From Paracidovorax citrulli (GTDB taxonomy: Bacteria; Pseudomonadota; Gammaproteobacteria; Burkholderiales; Burkholderiaceae_C), in the NCBI RefSeq assembly GCF_900100305.1, contig NZ_FNEY01000022.1:22135-86134 (forward strand): a DNA stretch of 64,000 nucleotides, written 5' to 3'. Both the position numbers and the translations under genes were made by a program. The notes under the pieces are model-generated. The model saw only the letters and a list, made by a program, of their open reading frames with translations, was not told the DNA's origin and did no database searches. This document shows positions 40,721 through 49,843 of the stretch, in pieces. Numbering within the stretch: the stretch's first letter is position 1; every line of letters starts with the position of its first letter.

Positions 40721-41422
40721 TCAGCGTCGCACCGTGCCGGCGTCCTGCCCGAACAGGATCTTCCTGGCGTCCTCGTCCACCGTGGGCGCGGTGTTGACCG
40801 ACTTCGCGACGTCGTAGGCCCGCACGGTGGCGGGGCGCTCGGCGATGCGCCCGAACCAGCGCGCGAGGTGCGGGAAATCCTTCAGGTCCTGGCGCTGCTT
40901 CTCGTGCGGCACGATCCAGGGGTAGCAGGCCATGTCGGCGATCGAATAGCTGCCGGCGATGTATTCGCGGCCGTCCGAAAGGTGCTTGTCGAGCACGCCG
41001 TAGAGCCGCGCGGTCTCCTTCACGTAGCGGTCGATGGCGTAGGGCACCGGCTCCGGCGCGTACTGCGTGAAATGGTGGTTCTGCCCTGCCATCGGGCCCA
41101 GGCCGCCCATCTGCCAGAACAGCCACTGCAGCGCCTCGGTGCGGCCGCGCAGGTCCTGCGGAATGAACCGGCCGGTCTTGTCGGCCAGGTACAGCAGGAT
41201 GGCGCCGGATTCGAAGACGGAGACCGGCTCGCCGCCGCCGGCCGGATCGTGGTCCACGAGGGCCGGGATGCGGTTGTTGGGCGCGATGCGCAGGAACCCG
41301 GGCCGGAACTGCTCGCCGCGGCCGATGTTCACGGGCAGCACGCGGTAGGGCAGGCCGGCCTCCTCCAGGAACATGGTGATCTTGTGGCCGTTGGGGGTGG
41401 TCCAGTAGTGCAGGTCGATCAT
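40721..41422 (-). CDS. Glutathione S-transferase, YfcG/YghU (Nu) type
   Basis: This 233-residue protein has a thioredoxin-like N-domain (IDLHYWTTPNGHKITMFLEE) and a GST helical C-domain (YSIADMACYPWIVPHEK). The WTTPNGHK motif and APNNRIPALVDHDP identify the Nu-class, whose E. coli members have glutathione-dependent disulfide-bond reductase activity. The glutathione-binding Glu-Ser pair is in VFESGAILLYLADKTGRF. It lies downstream of the molybdoenzyme operon on the same strand, across a 100-bp gap. Confidence 0.9.
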   Translation of the reverse strand: MIDLHYWTTPNGHKITMFLEEAGLPYRVLPVNIGRGEQFRPGFLRIAPNNRIPALVDHDPAGGGEPVSVFESGAILLYLADKTGRFIPQDLRGRTEALQWLFWQMGGLGPMAGQNHHFTQYAPEPVPYAIDRYVKETARLYGVLDKHLSDGREYIAGSYSIADMACYPWIVPHEKQRQDLKDFPHLARWFGRIAERPATVRAYDVAKSVNTAPTVDEDARKILFGQDAGTVRR

Positions 41423-41522
41423 GCTGTGGGCTCCAGGGAACGGGTAGCGGGCCACTGTAGCCGGCTTGCCCGCGCGCCGCAGGGGCCGTGCGCGAAAGCC
41501 CCGCACTGCGCGGGCCGTCCTT

Positions 41523-43871
41523 TCAACGGAGGGCGGAGCCCGCCGGAGACTGCGCGCCCTGGCCCGGCCGCTCGCAGGCGGCGGGAGGGTCGAACGCCCG
41601 GATCGGCGGCAGCTCCCCGGTGTAGCGCTCCACCTGCACGGTGCTCAGCTGCCCCGCGCAGCCCTGCGCCAGCGAGGAGGTCCCGATGTCCCGCGTCAGC
41701 ACGTTCGGATTGCCGTGCACGCACAGGGAGCGCCCCCCGGCGTCCGGCACCGGGTCGTACCATGCGCCCGTGGGCAGTTGCACCACGTCGCTGCGCATGC
41801 CGGCGTCGAGGCGGGCGCTGGCCAGGCAGGCGCCGACTTCGTTGAAGATCCTCACGATGTCGCCATCCGCGATGCCCCGGGCACGGGCCGCGTCCGGATG
41901 CAGCGTGCAGACTTCCCGGCCGCGGCGCTTGGTGGACTGGCTGTGGCCGCCGAAGTCGAGCTGGCTGTGCAGCCTGGAGGCCGGCTGGTTGGCCACGAGC
42001 CACAGCGGGTGTTCCGCCGTGGGGCTGTAGCGGGGCGGCAGCCAGGCGGGGTGGCCGGGGCAGTCCGCGTAGCCGAAGGCCGCTACGGTGGGCGAACTGA
42101 TCTGCACCTTGCCGCTGGGCGTTTTCAGTGCATTGGCGACGGGGTCTTCGCGCAGGGCCCGCAGCACGCCGCCGTCGTCCTCTTTCTGCGGGAGGGTGAG
42201 TTCACCGCGCTCCCAGAACGCGTCGAAGCCGGGGGCCTCGTGCCCGAGGGCCTCCAGCCCGGCGCGGGTGTGTTCGTACAGATGGGCCAGCCACTGGCGG
42301 GTGTCGCGGCCCTCGCTGAAGGCCTCCAGCCCGCCGAGGCGGCGCGCCAGGTCGCAGAAGATGTCGTAGTCGTCGCGCGCCAGGCCGTGCGGTTCCGCCA
42401 CGCGGTGCATGGCCACCACCAGCGGGTCCGTCGGCGTGGCGCCGATGTCCTCGCGCTCCAGCGTCATGGTGCAGGGCAGCACGATGTCGGCATGGCGGGC
42501 GGTGGCGGTCCAGGCGATCTCGTGCACGACGAAGGTCTCGAGCTGGCGGAAGGCCTCGGCCAGGCGGTGGAGGTCCTGGTGGTGGTGGAAGGGGTTGCCG
42601 CCCGCCCAGTAGGCCAGGCGGATGTGCGGGTAGGTGTGGCGCTGCCCGTTGTAGTCGAAGGGCTGGCCGGGGTGGAGCAGCATGTCGCTGATGCGGGCCA
42701 CCGGAATGAATGCCTGGATGCCGTTGGTGCCCTGCGGCAAGGCGGCCGCGGGCACGGCGTTGTTGCGCTTGCCGTAGTGCGCCAGCGTGCCGAGCGCATA
42801 GTTGTAGCCGCCGCCGGGCAGGCCCAGCTGGCCGAGCGCCGCCGCCAGCACGGCGCCCATCCACACGGGCTGCTCGCCATGCTCGGCACGCTGCAGCGAA
42901 TGCGCCACCACCACCAGCACGCGCTTGCCCACGAGGGAGCGCGCCAGGTCCACCAGTTGCCGCTCCGGCAGCCCGCAGATGGGGGCGGCCCATGCGCAGC
43001 TCTTGGGCACGCCGTCGCCGCGGCCCAGAAGGTAATCCTCGAAGGTTTCCCAGCCGTCGCAGCAGCGGGCCAGGAAGCTGCGGTCGTGCGCGCCGTCGCT
43101 CACGATCTGGTGCACCAGGCCGAGCATCATCGCGGTGTCGGTGTTCGGCACGGGGGCCAGCCACTCGAAGGCGGCTTCGTCCGGAAGGTCGCTGCGGATC
43201 GGGCTGATGGAGACGAAGCGGCAGCCCCGGGCCGCGGCGCTGCGCATGGCATCGCGTTCCACGTGCCGGCTGATGCCGCCCGAGGCCACGCGCGAGTTCT
43301 TGAGCGCCATGCCGCCGAAGGCCAGCACGACGTCGGTGTGCTCCACGATCTGTTCCCAGGTCACGTTGCGGCGCGCCACTTCTTCCATGGTGCCGATCAC
43401 GTGGGGCAGCATGGGCCCGGAGGCGCCCGCGCTGTAGCTGTTGACCGAGCGCACGTAGCCGCCCAGCGTGGTGTTGAGGAAGCGGTGCACCTGGCTCTGC
43501 GCATGGTGGAACCGCCCGGCGCTCGACCAGCCGTAGGAGCCGCCGAACACGGCCCCGGCGCCGTACCGGTCCTTCACGCGCCGCAGCTCTGCGGCGAGCA
43601 GGTCCAGCACCTCGTCCCAGGGCATGGGCACGTAGTCGTCCCTGCCGCGCATCGCATCGGGCCCGGGGCCGCGTTCGAGCCAGCCGCGGCGCACCATGGG
43701 CGTGGCCACGCGCACCGGGTGCCGCAGCGCGGCCGGCAGGTTGTCGATCAGCGGGTTGGGGTCCGGGTCGCCCGGGTGCGGCTGGACGGAGAGGGTCTGG
43801 CCGTCCCAGGCGGCGGAGAACACGCCCCAGTGGGAGCTGTGCGGTTGGAAGCGGGGTGTGTCGGTGCGCAT
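41523..43871 (-). CDS. BisC/TorA-family molybdopterin oxidoreductase, cytoplasmic
   Basis: This 782-residue enzyme of the DMSO-reductase family carries bis-MGD molybdenum. GGSYGWSSAGRFHHAQSQVH holds the molybdenum-ligand serine region and matches biotin sulfoxide reductase. There is no N-terminal Fe-S cysteine motif and no twin-arginine signal, so like BisC it should be cytoplasmic and reduce an S- or N-oxide. The length is close to E. coli BisC. It is the last gene of a six-gene minus-strand operon, seven bases after a TctC gene. It may reduce a sulfoxide in the pathway encoded there (inference). Confidence 0.88.
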   Translation of the reverse strand: MRTDTPRFQPHSSHWGVFSAAWDGQTLSVQPHPGDPDPNPLIDNLPAALRHPVRVATPMVRRGWLERGPGPDAMRGRDDYVPMPWDEVLDLLAAELRRVKDRYGAGAVFGGSYGWSSAGRFHHAQSQVHRFLNTTLGGYVRSVNSYSAGASGPMLPHVIGTMEEVARRNVTWEQIVEHTDVVLAFGGMALKNSRVASGGISRHVERDAMRSAAARGCRFVSISPIRSDLPDEAAFEWLAPVPNTDTAMMLGLVHQIVSDGAHDRSFLARCCDGWETFEDYLLGRGDGVPKSCAWAAPICGLPERQLVDLARSLVGKRVLVVVAHSLQRAEHGEQPVWMGAVLAAALGQLGLPGGGYNYALGTLAHYGKRNNAVPAAALPQGTNGIQAFIPVARISDMLLHPGQPFDYNGQRHTYPHIRLAYWAGGNPFHHHQDLHRLAEAFRQLETFVVHEIAWTATARHADIVLPCTMTLEREDIGATPTDPLVVAMHRVAEPHGLARDDYDIFCDLARRLGGLEAFSEGRDTRQWLAHLYEHTRAGLEALGHEAPGFDAFWERGELTLPQKEDDGGVLRALREDPVANALKTPSGKVQISSPTVAAFGYADCPGHPAWLPPRYSPTAEHPLWLVANQPASRLHSQLDFGGHSQSTKRRGREVCTLHPDAARARGIADGDIVRIFNEVGACLASARLDAGMRSDVVQLPTGAWYDPVPDAGGRSLCVHGNPNVLTRDIGTSSLAQGCAGQLSTVQVERYTGELPPIRAFDPPAACERPGQGAQSPAGSALR

Positions 43872-43878
43872 GCTGTTC

Positions 43879-44862
43879 TCACTCGGCCTTGAGGTGGCCC
43901 TTCTCGACGGCCCGCCGGTAGTTGGCGATGTCCTGCACGATGAAGTCGCCGAAGGCCTTGCCCATCAGGTGCGACTCCTGCGCGCCGTCCGCGCGATAGA
44001 CCTTGAGCAGCTCCGGGTCCTTCATGGCTTCCTTCACCGCGCGGCCGATGTGGTCGGTCACCTCCCGGGGCGTGCCGGCGGGCGCGGCCAGGCCGTACCA
44101 CTGCGTCATCACCACGTCGATGCCCGATTCCTGCAGCGTCGGTACGTCCGGCAGGGACGGAATGCGCTTGCGGGTGCTGACCGCCAGCAGCCGGATCTTG
44201 CCACCCGCGATCTGGCCCATCAGCGGGGTGTAGGGGGCGAAGAAGCTCGACACCTGTCCGCCGAACAGGTCGTTGAGCGCCGGACCCGATCCCCGGTAGG
44301 GGATGTGCAGAATGTCCACGTCGGCCTTCTGCTTGACCATTTCCATCACGATCTGCGCGGCGCCGCCGGTGCCGGTGGACGCGTATGTCATCTTCCCGGG
44401 CCGGGCCTTGGCCTCGGCCATGAACTGCCGGGCGGTCTGGATGGGAGAGTTGCCGTCCACCATCAGGCCGAAGGGGGTTTCCACCAGTTGCGCGATCGGC
44501 ACGAAATCGTCCGGCACCTTGTAGGGCAGGTTGGGGCGCAGCGCCACGGCGCTGCCGAAGTTGCCGCTCATCGCCAGGATCAGCGTGTAGCCGTCGGGTC
44601 TGGCGCGGGCCACGCTCTCGGCCGCGATGTTGCCGCCCGCGCCCGCCTTGTTGTCCACGATCACGGTCTGGCCGATAGTTTTGGACAGGGCCTGGGCGAT
44701 GGTGCGTCCGTACAGGTCGCCGCCGCCCCCCGGCGGGAAGCCGACGACCAGCCGGACGGGCTGCTCGGGGTAGGCGGCGAGGGCGGGACCGGCAAAGCCG
44801 ATCCAGGCGGCCGTGGCGGCCGCGGCGGCGGCCAGCCGCCAGAGAGAGCGTTTGCGTGCCAT
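43879..44862 (-). CDS. TctC/Bug-family periplasmic solute-binding protein
   Basis: This 327-residue protein has a Sec signal peptide (about residues 1-29, ending GFAGPALA) and the Bug hallmark AYPEQPVRLVVGFPPGGGGD. VDNKAGAGGNIAAESVARA and DILHIPYRGSGPALNDLFGG are also typical. Bug proteins bind carboxylates such as citrate, glutamate or aromatic acids. No TctA/TctB membrane subunits lie in the window, so it must use a distant transporter or act as a sensor. It sits 14 bp after the sulfurtransferase gene in the six-gene operon. Confidence 0.92.
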   Translation of the reverse strand: MARKRSLWRLAAAAAATAAWIGFAGPALAAYPEQPVRLVVGFPPGGGGDLYGRTIAQALSKTIGQTVIVDNKAGAGGNIAAESVARARPDGYTLILAMSGNFGSAVALRPNLPYKVPDDFVPIAQLVETPFGLMVDGNSPIQTARQFMAEAKARPGKMTYASTGTGGAAQIVMEMVKQKADVDILHIPYRGSGPALNDLFGGQVSSFFAPYTPLMGQIAGGKIRLLAVSTRKRIPSLPDVPTLQESGIDVVMTQWYGLAAPAGTPREVTDHIGRAVKEAMKDPELLKVYRADGAQESHLMGKAFGDFIVQDIANYRRAVEKGHLKAE

Positions 44863-44876
44863 GGTGTTTCCCGTGG

Positions 44877-45734
44877 TCAAGCCGCGCCCGTGGCGATGGG
44901 CGCGCCCGGCTGGGCGCTCCACTCGCTCCAGGAGCCGGGGTAGAGCGCCGCGCCCGGGAGCCCGGCGACCTCCATGGCCAGCAGGTTGTGGCAGGCCGTG
45001 ACGCCCGAGCCGCACTGGTGAACGATCTCCGCCGCCGGGCGGCCGCCGGTGACGGCGTCGAACTCGCCGCGCAGCTGGGCGGCGGGCTTGAAGCGGCCAT
45101 CGGCACCCAGGTTGTCCTTGAACAGCCGGTTCTTCGCGCCCGGTATGTGGCCGCCGATCGGGTCCATGGTCTCGTTCTCCCCGCGGAACCGGTCGGGCGC
45201 GCGGGCGTCGAGCACCAGGCGCCGGCCGGTGCCGATGTTGGCCTTCACGTCCTCGTAGTCCAGCGTCGATACCAGCGGCGTGCGCAGGGCGAAGCGGCCC
45301 GCGGAGGGCGGGGCCGGCTCCTCGGTGGACACCGGCTGGCCCGCGGCCTTCCAGGCGGCCATGCCGCCATCGAGCACGGCCGCGGCCCGGTGCCCGGCCC
45401 AGCGCAGCATCCACCACAGGCGCGCCGCGTACATGCCGCCGGCGTTGTCGTACGCCACCACCTGGGTGTCGTCCTGCGCGCCCAGCGAGGCCATCGCCTG
45501 CGCGAAGGCCTCGCGGCCCGGGAGCGGGTGGCGGCCGTTGGTGCCGGTCTTCTCCGCCGACAGCACATGTTCCAGGTGCACGTAGCGCGCGCCCGGGATG
45601 TGGCCCGCGTCGTAGGCCTGCCGGCCGGCATCGTGGCTGGAGAGTTCGAAGCTGCAGTCCAGCACCAGCAGCGGGGTGCCCGCTTCGCGGGCGGCCGCCA
45701 GCTCCGCGGCGGAAATCAGGGTGTCGTATGCCAT
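44877..45734 (-). CDS. 3-mercaptopyruvate sulfurtransferase-type rhodanese
   Basis: This 285-residue protein has tandem rhodanese domains. The inactive N-terminal one includes YVHLEHVLSAEKTGTNGRHP, and the active C-terminal one has VHQCGSGVTACHNLLAMEVA. The CGSGVT loop around the catalytic Cys is the mercaptopyruvate sulfurtransferase type rather than thiosulfate-specific CRKGVT. It transfers sulfane sulfur from a thiol keto-acid to an acceptor. Being inserted between two TctC genes in an operon is unusual. It points to a sulfur-containing substrate. Confidence 0.93.
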   Translation of the reverse strand: MAYDTLISAAELAAAREAGTPLLVLDCSFELSSHDAGRQAYDAGHIPGARYVHLEHVLSAEKTGTNGRHPLPGREAFAQAMASLGAQDDTQVVAYDNAGGMYAARLWWMLRWAGHRAAAVLDGGMAAWKAAGQPVSTEEPAPPSAGRFALRTPLVSTLDYEDVKANIGTGRRLVLDARAPDRFRGENETMDPIGGHIPGAKNRLFKDNLGADGRFKPAAQLRGEFDAVTGGRPAAEIVHQCGSGVTACHNLLAMEVAGLPGAALYPGSWSEWSAQPGAPIATGAA

Positions 45735-45772
45735 GGGAATGTCCTCGGGTTGTTGCCGTGCGCCGGCGGCGC

Positions 45773-46759
45773 TCACTGGGAGATCTCCTGGAGGAGCGCG
45801 GGCGTGACGGCGGCCTTGTAGCGGGCGATGTCCTCGACGATGAACTGCCGGAAGGCGTCCAGCGGCAGGTCGCGCTCGGTGGCCGCGTCCTTGCGGATGG
45901 CGTCGCGCACTTCGGGTGTCGCGAGCGCCCGGCTCAGGTGCTCGGAGAGCACCTTCAGCACGGGCCGGGGCGTGCCCGCCGGCGCGACCAGACCGTACCA
46001 CTGGGTGACGGGAACGTTCACGCCCAGTTCCTTGAAGGTCGGCACGTCGGGGATGGCGGCGTTGCGCTGGCCGCCGGTGATCGCCAGCAGGCGCAGCTGT
46101 CCCTGGCGGACCTGGCCGACCAGGGGCGAGGCCGTGGCGAAGAAGCTGTCGATCTGCCCGCCCAGCAGGTCGGTGATCGCCGGGCCCGAGCCCTTGTAGG
46201 GCACGTGCAGCATCTCCACGCCCGCGGATTGCTTGACCATCTCCATACCGATGTGGGCGGCGGCACCGGTGCCGGTGGACGCGAAGTTGAGCTTTTCCTT
46301 CCTGGCCGCGTCCAGCAGGGCACGCGCCGAGGTGAAGCGCGAGTTGTGGCCCACGAAGAGGCCGTGCGGCGCCTCGAGGATCAGGCCGACCGGCGCGAAA
46401 TCGTCCGGGGCCTTGTACGGAATGCTCTGCGGCTTGACGGCCGGCGATACCGCCAGGTTGCCGCTCATCGCCAGCAGGAGGGTGTAGCCGTCGGGCCTGG
46501 CCTTGGCGACGGTGTCGGCCGCGATGTTGCCGCCCGCGCCCGCGCGGTTCTCCACGATCACCGTCTGGCCGATGGTCTTGCCCATGGCGTTGGCGATGAG
46601 GCGGCCGTAGAGGTCGCCGCCGCCGCCCGGCGGAAAGCCGACGACCAGCTTGATGGGCTGCTCGGGGAACGCGGCATGCGCCGGGGCCGCGCAGGCCCAG
46701 GTGGCGGCGCAGGCCAGGGCCAGCGCGCCGAGCCGGCGGCGGGGAAGGGTATCGAACAT
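45773..46759 (-). CDS. TctC/Bug-family periplasmic solute-binding protein, second copy
   Basis: This 328-residue paralogue of the neighbouring TctC protein has a signal peptide ending CAAPAHA and then AFPEQPIKLVVGFPPGGGGD. The conserved VENRAGAGGNIAADTVAKAR and VEMLHVPYKGSGPAITDLLG follow. The two copies share the fold but differ throughout, so they probably recognise related but different carboxylates. It lies 62 bp downstream of the lyase gene and 38 bp upstream of the sulfurtransferase. Confidence 0.92.
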   Translation of the reverse strand: MFDTLPRRRLGALALACAATWACAAPAHAAFPEQPIKLVVGFPPGGGGDLYGRLIANAMGKTIGQTVIVENRAGAGGNIAADTVAKARPDGYTLLLAMSGNLAVSPAVKPQSIPYKAPDDFAPVGLILEAPHGLFVGHNSRFTSARALLDAARKEKLNFASTGTGAAAHIGMEMVKQSAGVEMLHVPYKGSGPAITDLLGGQIDSFFATASPLVGQVRQGQLRLLAITGGQRNAAIPDVPTFKELGVNVPVTQWYGLVAPAGTPRPVLKVLSEHLSRALATPEVRDAIRKDAATERDLPLDAFRQFIVEDIARYKAAVTPALLQEISQ

Positions 46760-46821
46760 GGGTCTTGTCTCCTTGCAGGAATGCGGGGCGGGTGGTCCCG
46801 CCTCCGCCGGGGGGGCGCAGG

Positions 46822-48180
46822 TCAGTCCAGCCAGGACTTCTGCGCGGCGACGACGCGGTCCACCGAGGCGCCGCACTGGCCGAGGTAGCCCGCGGGATCG
46901 GTCAGGTCCTGGATTTCCGCGTCGGTCAGCAGCTCGCCCAGGCCCTTGTGCTGGCGCATGGCGTCGGCGAAGCCGAGCTTGTGGGTGATGCCGTGCATGG
47001 AAGCCTCGTAGATCCATTCGTGCGCGGTCTGCTTGCCCACGCGTTCGCTCAGTTCCAGCATGACCCGTTCGGAGAGCAGGTAGCCGCGCATCTTGTCGAG
47101 GTTGGCGGCCATCACGTCGGCATTGACCTTCAGGCCCGCCAGCAGGTTCTTCGCCTGGAACAGCATGGCGCCGGCGATCATGCAGCACTCGGGCACGGCC
47201 TTCCATTCCATCTTCCAGGCGATGCCGTCGCGCTCGCTCTCGGAAACCATGCCCTCGACCATCATCGCGGCGTTGTAGCGCAGCGGGCGCGAGAGGCCCG
47301 CCAGGTTCTCGGCGGACGTGGGATTGCGTTTGTGCGGCATGGTGGAGGAGCCCAGCTTGCCCTCCGAGAAGCCTTCCTCCACTTCGCCGAACTCGTTGCG
47401 CTGCATGTTGAACAGCTCGTTGCCGATCTTGGAAAGCGTGCTGCCGAGCATGGCGAGCAGGTTCGTGTATTCGGCGAAGCGGTCGCGCGCGGGGGCCCAG
47501 CTGATCGCGGGCACGCCCAGGCCCAGCTTGCCCAGCATGCGCTCCTCCAGCTCGATGGCCTTCGGGCCCAGCGACGCCTGGCTGCCGACGGCGCCCGCCA
47601 GCATGCCCACCAGCACGCGCGGCGCGGCCTGCACCAGGCGTTCGTGGTGGCGGCCGAGCTCGTCCAGCCACAGCGCGCACTTGTGGCCGAAGGTGATGGG
47701 CAGCGCCTGCACGCCGTGCGTGCGGCCGGCCATGGGCACGTCGCGGTGCGCCACGGCCAGGCGGGCCAGCTCCCGGCCCACGGCCTGCAGGTCGCGCATC
47801 GCCACGGCGTGGAATTCCTTGAGCTGCAGCGCCACGCCGGTGTCCACCACGTCCTGCGTGGTCGCGCCGTAGTGCACCCATTCGCCGTTCTCCCTGGAGC
47901 AGGCGGCCTGGAGCTGCCGGAGTGCGGGCACCAGCGAATGCTTGATGCGGCGGATTTCGGCCGACATCTTCGCGATGTCGATGTTCTCCACCCGGGCCTT
48001 CTCTGCGATCTCCCTGGCGGCCGCCGCGGGGATGATGCCCATCTCGGCCTGGGCCGCGGCCAGCGCGGCCTCGAAATCGAGCCACTTCTGCACGCGGTTC
48101 TCTTCGCCGAAGATGGTGCGCAACTCGTCGGTGCCCCAGAGGTGCTGGAGCGACTGCATGTCGAATACGGAAACGGGCAT
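46822..48180 (-). CDS. Adenylosuccinate lyase-family lyase (class II fumarase superfamily)
   Basis: This 452-residue protein belongs to the fumarase/aspartase superfamily. The signature GSSTMPHKRNPTSAENLAGL is intact. GATTQDVVDTGVALQLKEF and MAGRTHGVQALPITFGHKCA are its other two conserved regions. The usual biosynthetic PurB of betaproteobacteria starts differently (SLSALTALSPLDGRY-like). This copy is more like lyases that eliminate fumarate or a related acid from C-N or C-S adducts, or carboxymuconate cycloisomerases. It is second in the operon, 25 bp after the FAD enzyme. Confidence 0.87.
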   Translation of the reverse strand: MPVSVFDMQSLQHLWGTDELRTIFGEENRVQKWLDFEAALAAAQAEMGIIPAAAAREIAEKARVENIDIAKMSAEIRRIKHSLVPALRQLQAACSRENGEWVHYGATTQDVVDTGVALQLKEFHAVAMRDLQAVGRELARLAVAHRDVPMAGRTHGVQALPITFGHKCALWLDELGRHHERLVQAAPRVLVGMLAGAVGSQASLGPKAIELEERMLGKLGLGVPAISWAPARDRFAEYTNLLAMLGSTLSKIGNELFNMQRNEFGEVEEGFSEGKLGSSTMPHKRNPTSAENLAGLSRPLRYNAAMMVEGMVSESERDGIAWKMEWKAVPECCMIAGAMLFQAKNLLAGLKVNADVMAANLDKMRGYLLSERVMLELSERVGKQTAHEWIYEASMHGITHKLGFADAMRQHKGLGELLTDAEIQDLTDPAGYLGQCGASVDRVVAAQKSWLD

Positions 48181-48205
48181 GGGTGTCCTGTCGAAGTGTC
48201 GGGGT

Positions 48206-49675
48206 TCAGTGGTCGGAAAGGGACGCGGTGGCTTCCACGAGCGCGCGCGGCAGCATGCGGCCCGGGTTGAATGTGTTGCGCGGGTCCATGGCCCGCTTGA
48301 TGCGCGCCATCGCCTCCAGGGCGACGGGGCTCTTGTAGTGCAGCAGCGCCTGCTGCTTCTGGCGGCCGATGCCGTGTTCGGCCGAGATCGAACCGCCCAG
48401 CCGGGCGGCCGTGGCATGCACGATGTCGTGGATCGCGTCTTCCTGCGCGCGGAAATCCGCCGGCGCCATGCCCGGGGGCAGGCTCTGGTTGTAGTGCAGG
48501 TTGCCGTCGCCCACGTGGCCGAAGCACACGATGCGCACGCCGGGCATGAAGGCCTGCAGCGCCGCGCCGGCTTCGCCGATGAATTGCGGAATGCGCGAAA
48601 TCGCCACCGCGATGTCGTGCTTGATCGACGGACCCTCCAGCCGCTGCGCCTCGGGCACATGCTCGCGCAGCGCCCAGAAGGCATGGGCCTGGCTGTCCGA
48701 CGCGGCCAGCGCGGCGTCTTGCACCAGCCCGTCCTCCATCGCCGCGCCCAGCACGTCTTCCACCGCGGGGGCGGGATCCATCCGGGCCGACACCTCGGAC
48801 ACGTCGAACAGCACCGACCATGCCGGCACCTCGCCGAGCGGGCAGCGCATGCCGGCCGTGCCGTGCCGCAGCACCAGGCCCAGCGGGCCGTCGCCGATCA
48901 GCTCGAAGGCGGTGACGCGCTCGCCCACCGCATCGGTCAGGCGCGACAGCAGCTCCACGGCCGCCTGCGGGTCGCGCACGGCCACCCATGCCGTCACCAC
49001 GTTGCGCGGACGCGCGAACAGCTTGAACGTGACGGCGGTGACGATGCCCAGCGTGCCCTCGCCACCGATGAAGAGCTGCTTGAGGTCGTAGCCCGTGTTG
49101 TCCTTGCGCAGCGCGCCCAGCAGGTTCAGCACGCGCCCGTCGGCCAGCACCGCCTCCAGGCCCAGCACCAGGTCGCGGGTATTGCCGTAGCGCAGCACCT
49201 GCTCGCCCCCCGCGTTGGTGGACACCACGCCGCCCACGGTGGCGCTGCCTTCCGAGGCCAGCGACAGCGGGAACAGCCGGCCCACGGACGCCGCCGCCTC
49301 CTGCGCGGCCAGCACCGTGCAGCCGGCCTCCACCGTCAGCGTGTTGTCCAGCGGGTCGCTGCGGCGCACCGCGCGCATGCGCCCCAGGCTCAGCACCACC
49401 TCGGTCCTGGAGTCGTCCGGGGTGGAGCCGCCCACCAGGCCGGTGTTGCCCCCCTGCGGCACGATGCACGCGCCGGCGGCGGCGCACGCGGCGACCACGC
49501 GGGACACCTCGCCGGTCGTGGCGGGCCGCACCACGGCGCGCGCAGCGCCCGGGTAGGTGCCGCGCCATTCGGCCTCGTAGCGGGCCATGTCTTCCGGGGC
49601 GGTGAGCACGTGCGTGGCGCCCACGATGGCGGCCAGCGTGGCGGGCAGGGAGGGATCGGTCACGGTGGCGCGCAT
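48206..49675 (-). CDS. FAD-linked D-2-hydroxyacid dehydrogenase (GlcD/D2HGDH family)
   Basis: This 489-residue flavoprotein has a PCMH-type FAD domain (PQGGNTGLVGGSTPDDSR; SEGSATVGGVVSTNAGG). Its C-terminal FAD-oxidase domain has the metal/substrate histidines in FGHVGDGNLHYNQSLPPG and the late motif SAEHGIGRQKQQALLHYKSP. Family members oxidise D-lactate, glycolate or D-2-hydroxyglutarate. It is the promoter-proximal gene of the six-gene operon and faces the operator cluster and the iclR gene. Confidence 0.9.
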   Translation of the reverse strand: MRATVTDPSLPATLAAIVGATHVLTAPEDMARYEAEWRGTYPGAARAVVRPATTGEVSRVVAACAAAGACIVPQGGNTGLVGGSTPDDSRTEVVLSLGRMRAVRRSDPLDNTLTVEAGCTVLAAQEAAASVGRLFPLSLASEGSATVGGVVSTNAGGEQVLRYGNTRDLVLGLEAVLADGRVLNLLGALRKDNTGYDLKQLFIGGEGTLGIVTAVTFKLFARPRNVVTAWVAVRDPQAAVELLSRLTDAVGERVTAFELIGDGPLGLVLRHGTAGMRCPLGEVPAWSVLFDVSEVSARMDPAPAVEDVLGAAMEDGLVQDAALAASDSQAHAFWALREHVPEAQRLEGPSIKHDIAVAISRIPQFIGEAGAALQAFMPGVRIVCFGHVGDGNLHYNQSLPPGMAPADFRAQEDAIHDIVHATAARLGGSISAEHGIGRQKQQALLHYKSPVALEAMARIKRAMDPRNTFNPGRMLPRALVEATASLSDH

Positions 49676-49739
49676 GTCGGTGCAGGTCGGCCGCTACCAT
49701 CGGTGGCGCGGCAATGGAGGGGGCGTTGATTGGCTTGCG

Positions 49740-49769
49740 GTATTTCAATGAATGAAATACATTTCAGTT
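49740..49769. promoter_or_regulatory. Candidate IclR operator cluster upstream of the FAD oxidase operon and iclR
   Basis: GTATTTCA-ATGAA-TGAAATAC (49740-49760) is a perfect 8-bp inverted repeat. It overlaps AATGAAATACATTTCAGTT (49751-49769), a TGAAA-N4-TTTCA dyad. Alternating TTTCA/TGAAA half-sites could bind two regulator dimers. The 168-bp gap lies between the divergent FAD oxidase and iclR genes and is AT-rich only here. Confidence 0.7.
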
Positions 49770-49843
49770 ATTAAAACTATAGGCCTGGTCGTCCGGCGCT
49801 GTCAACGGTGGCAGCCCGGATGCACGGGCATTGCCTTCCCGCC

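Noticed and set aside
43696..44943. A 415-codon plus-strand frame opposite the TctC gene
   Set aside because: The minus strand encodes a complete TctC protein with signal peptide. The plus frame has no family features.
46822..48180. Assignment as the housekeeping purB
   Set aside because: The N-terminus differs from biosynthetic PurB of betaproteobacteria, and the gene lies in a catabolic-looking operon. I kept only the family-level call.
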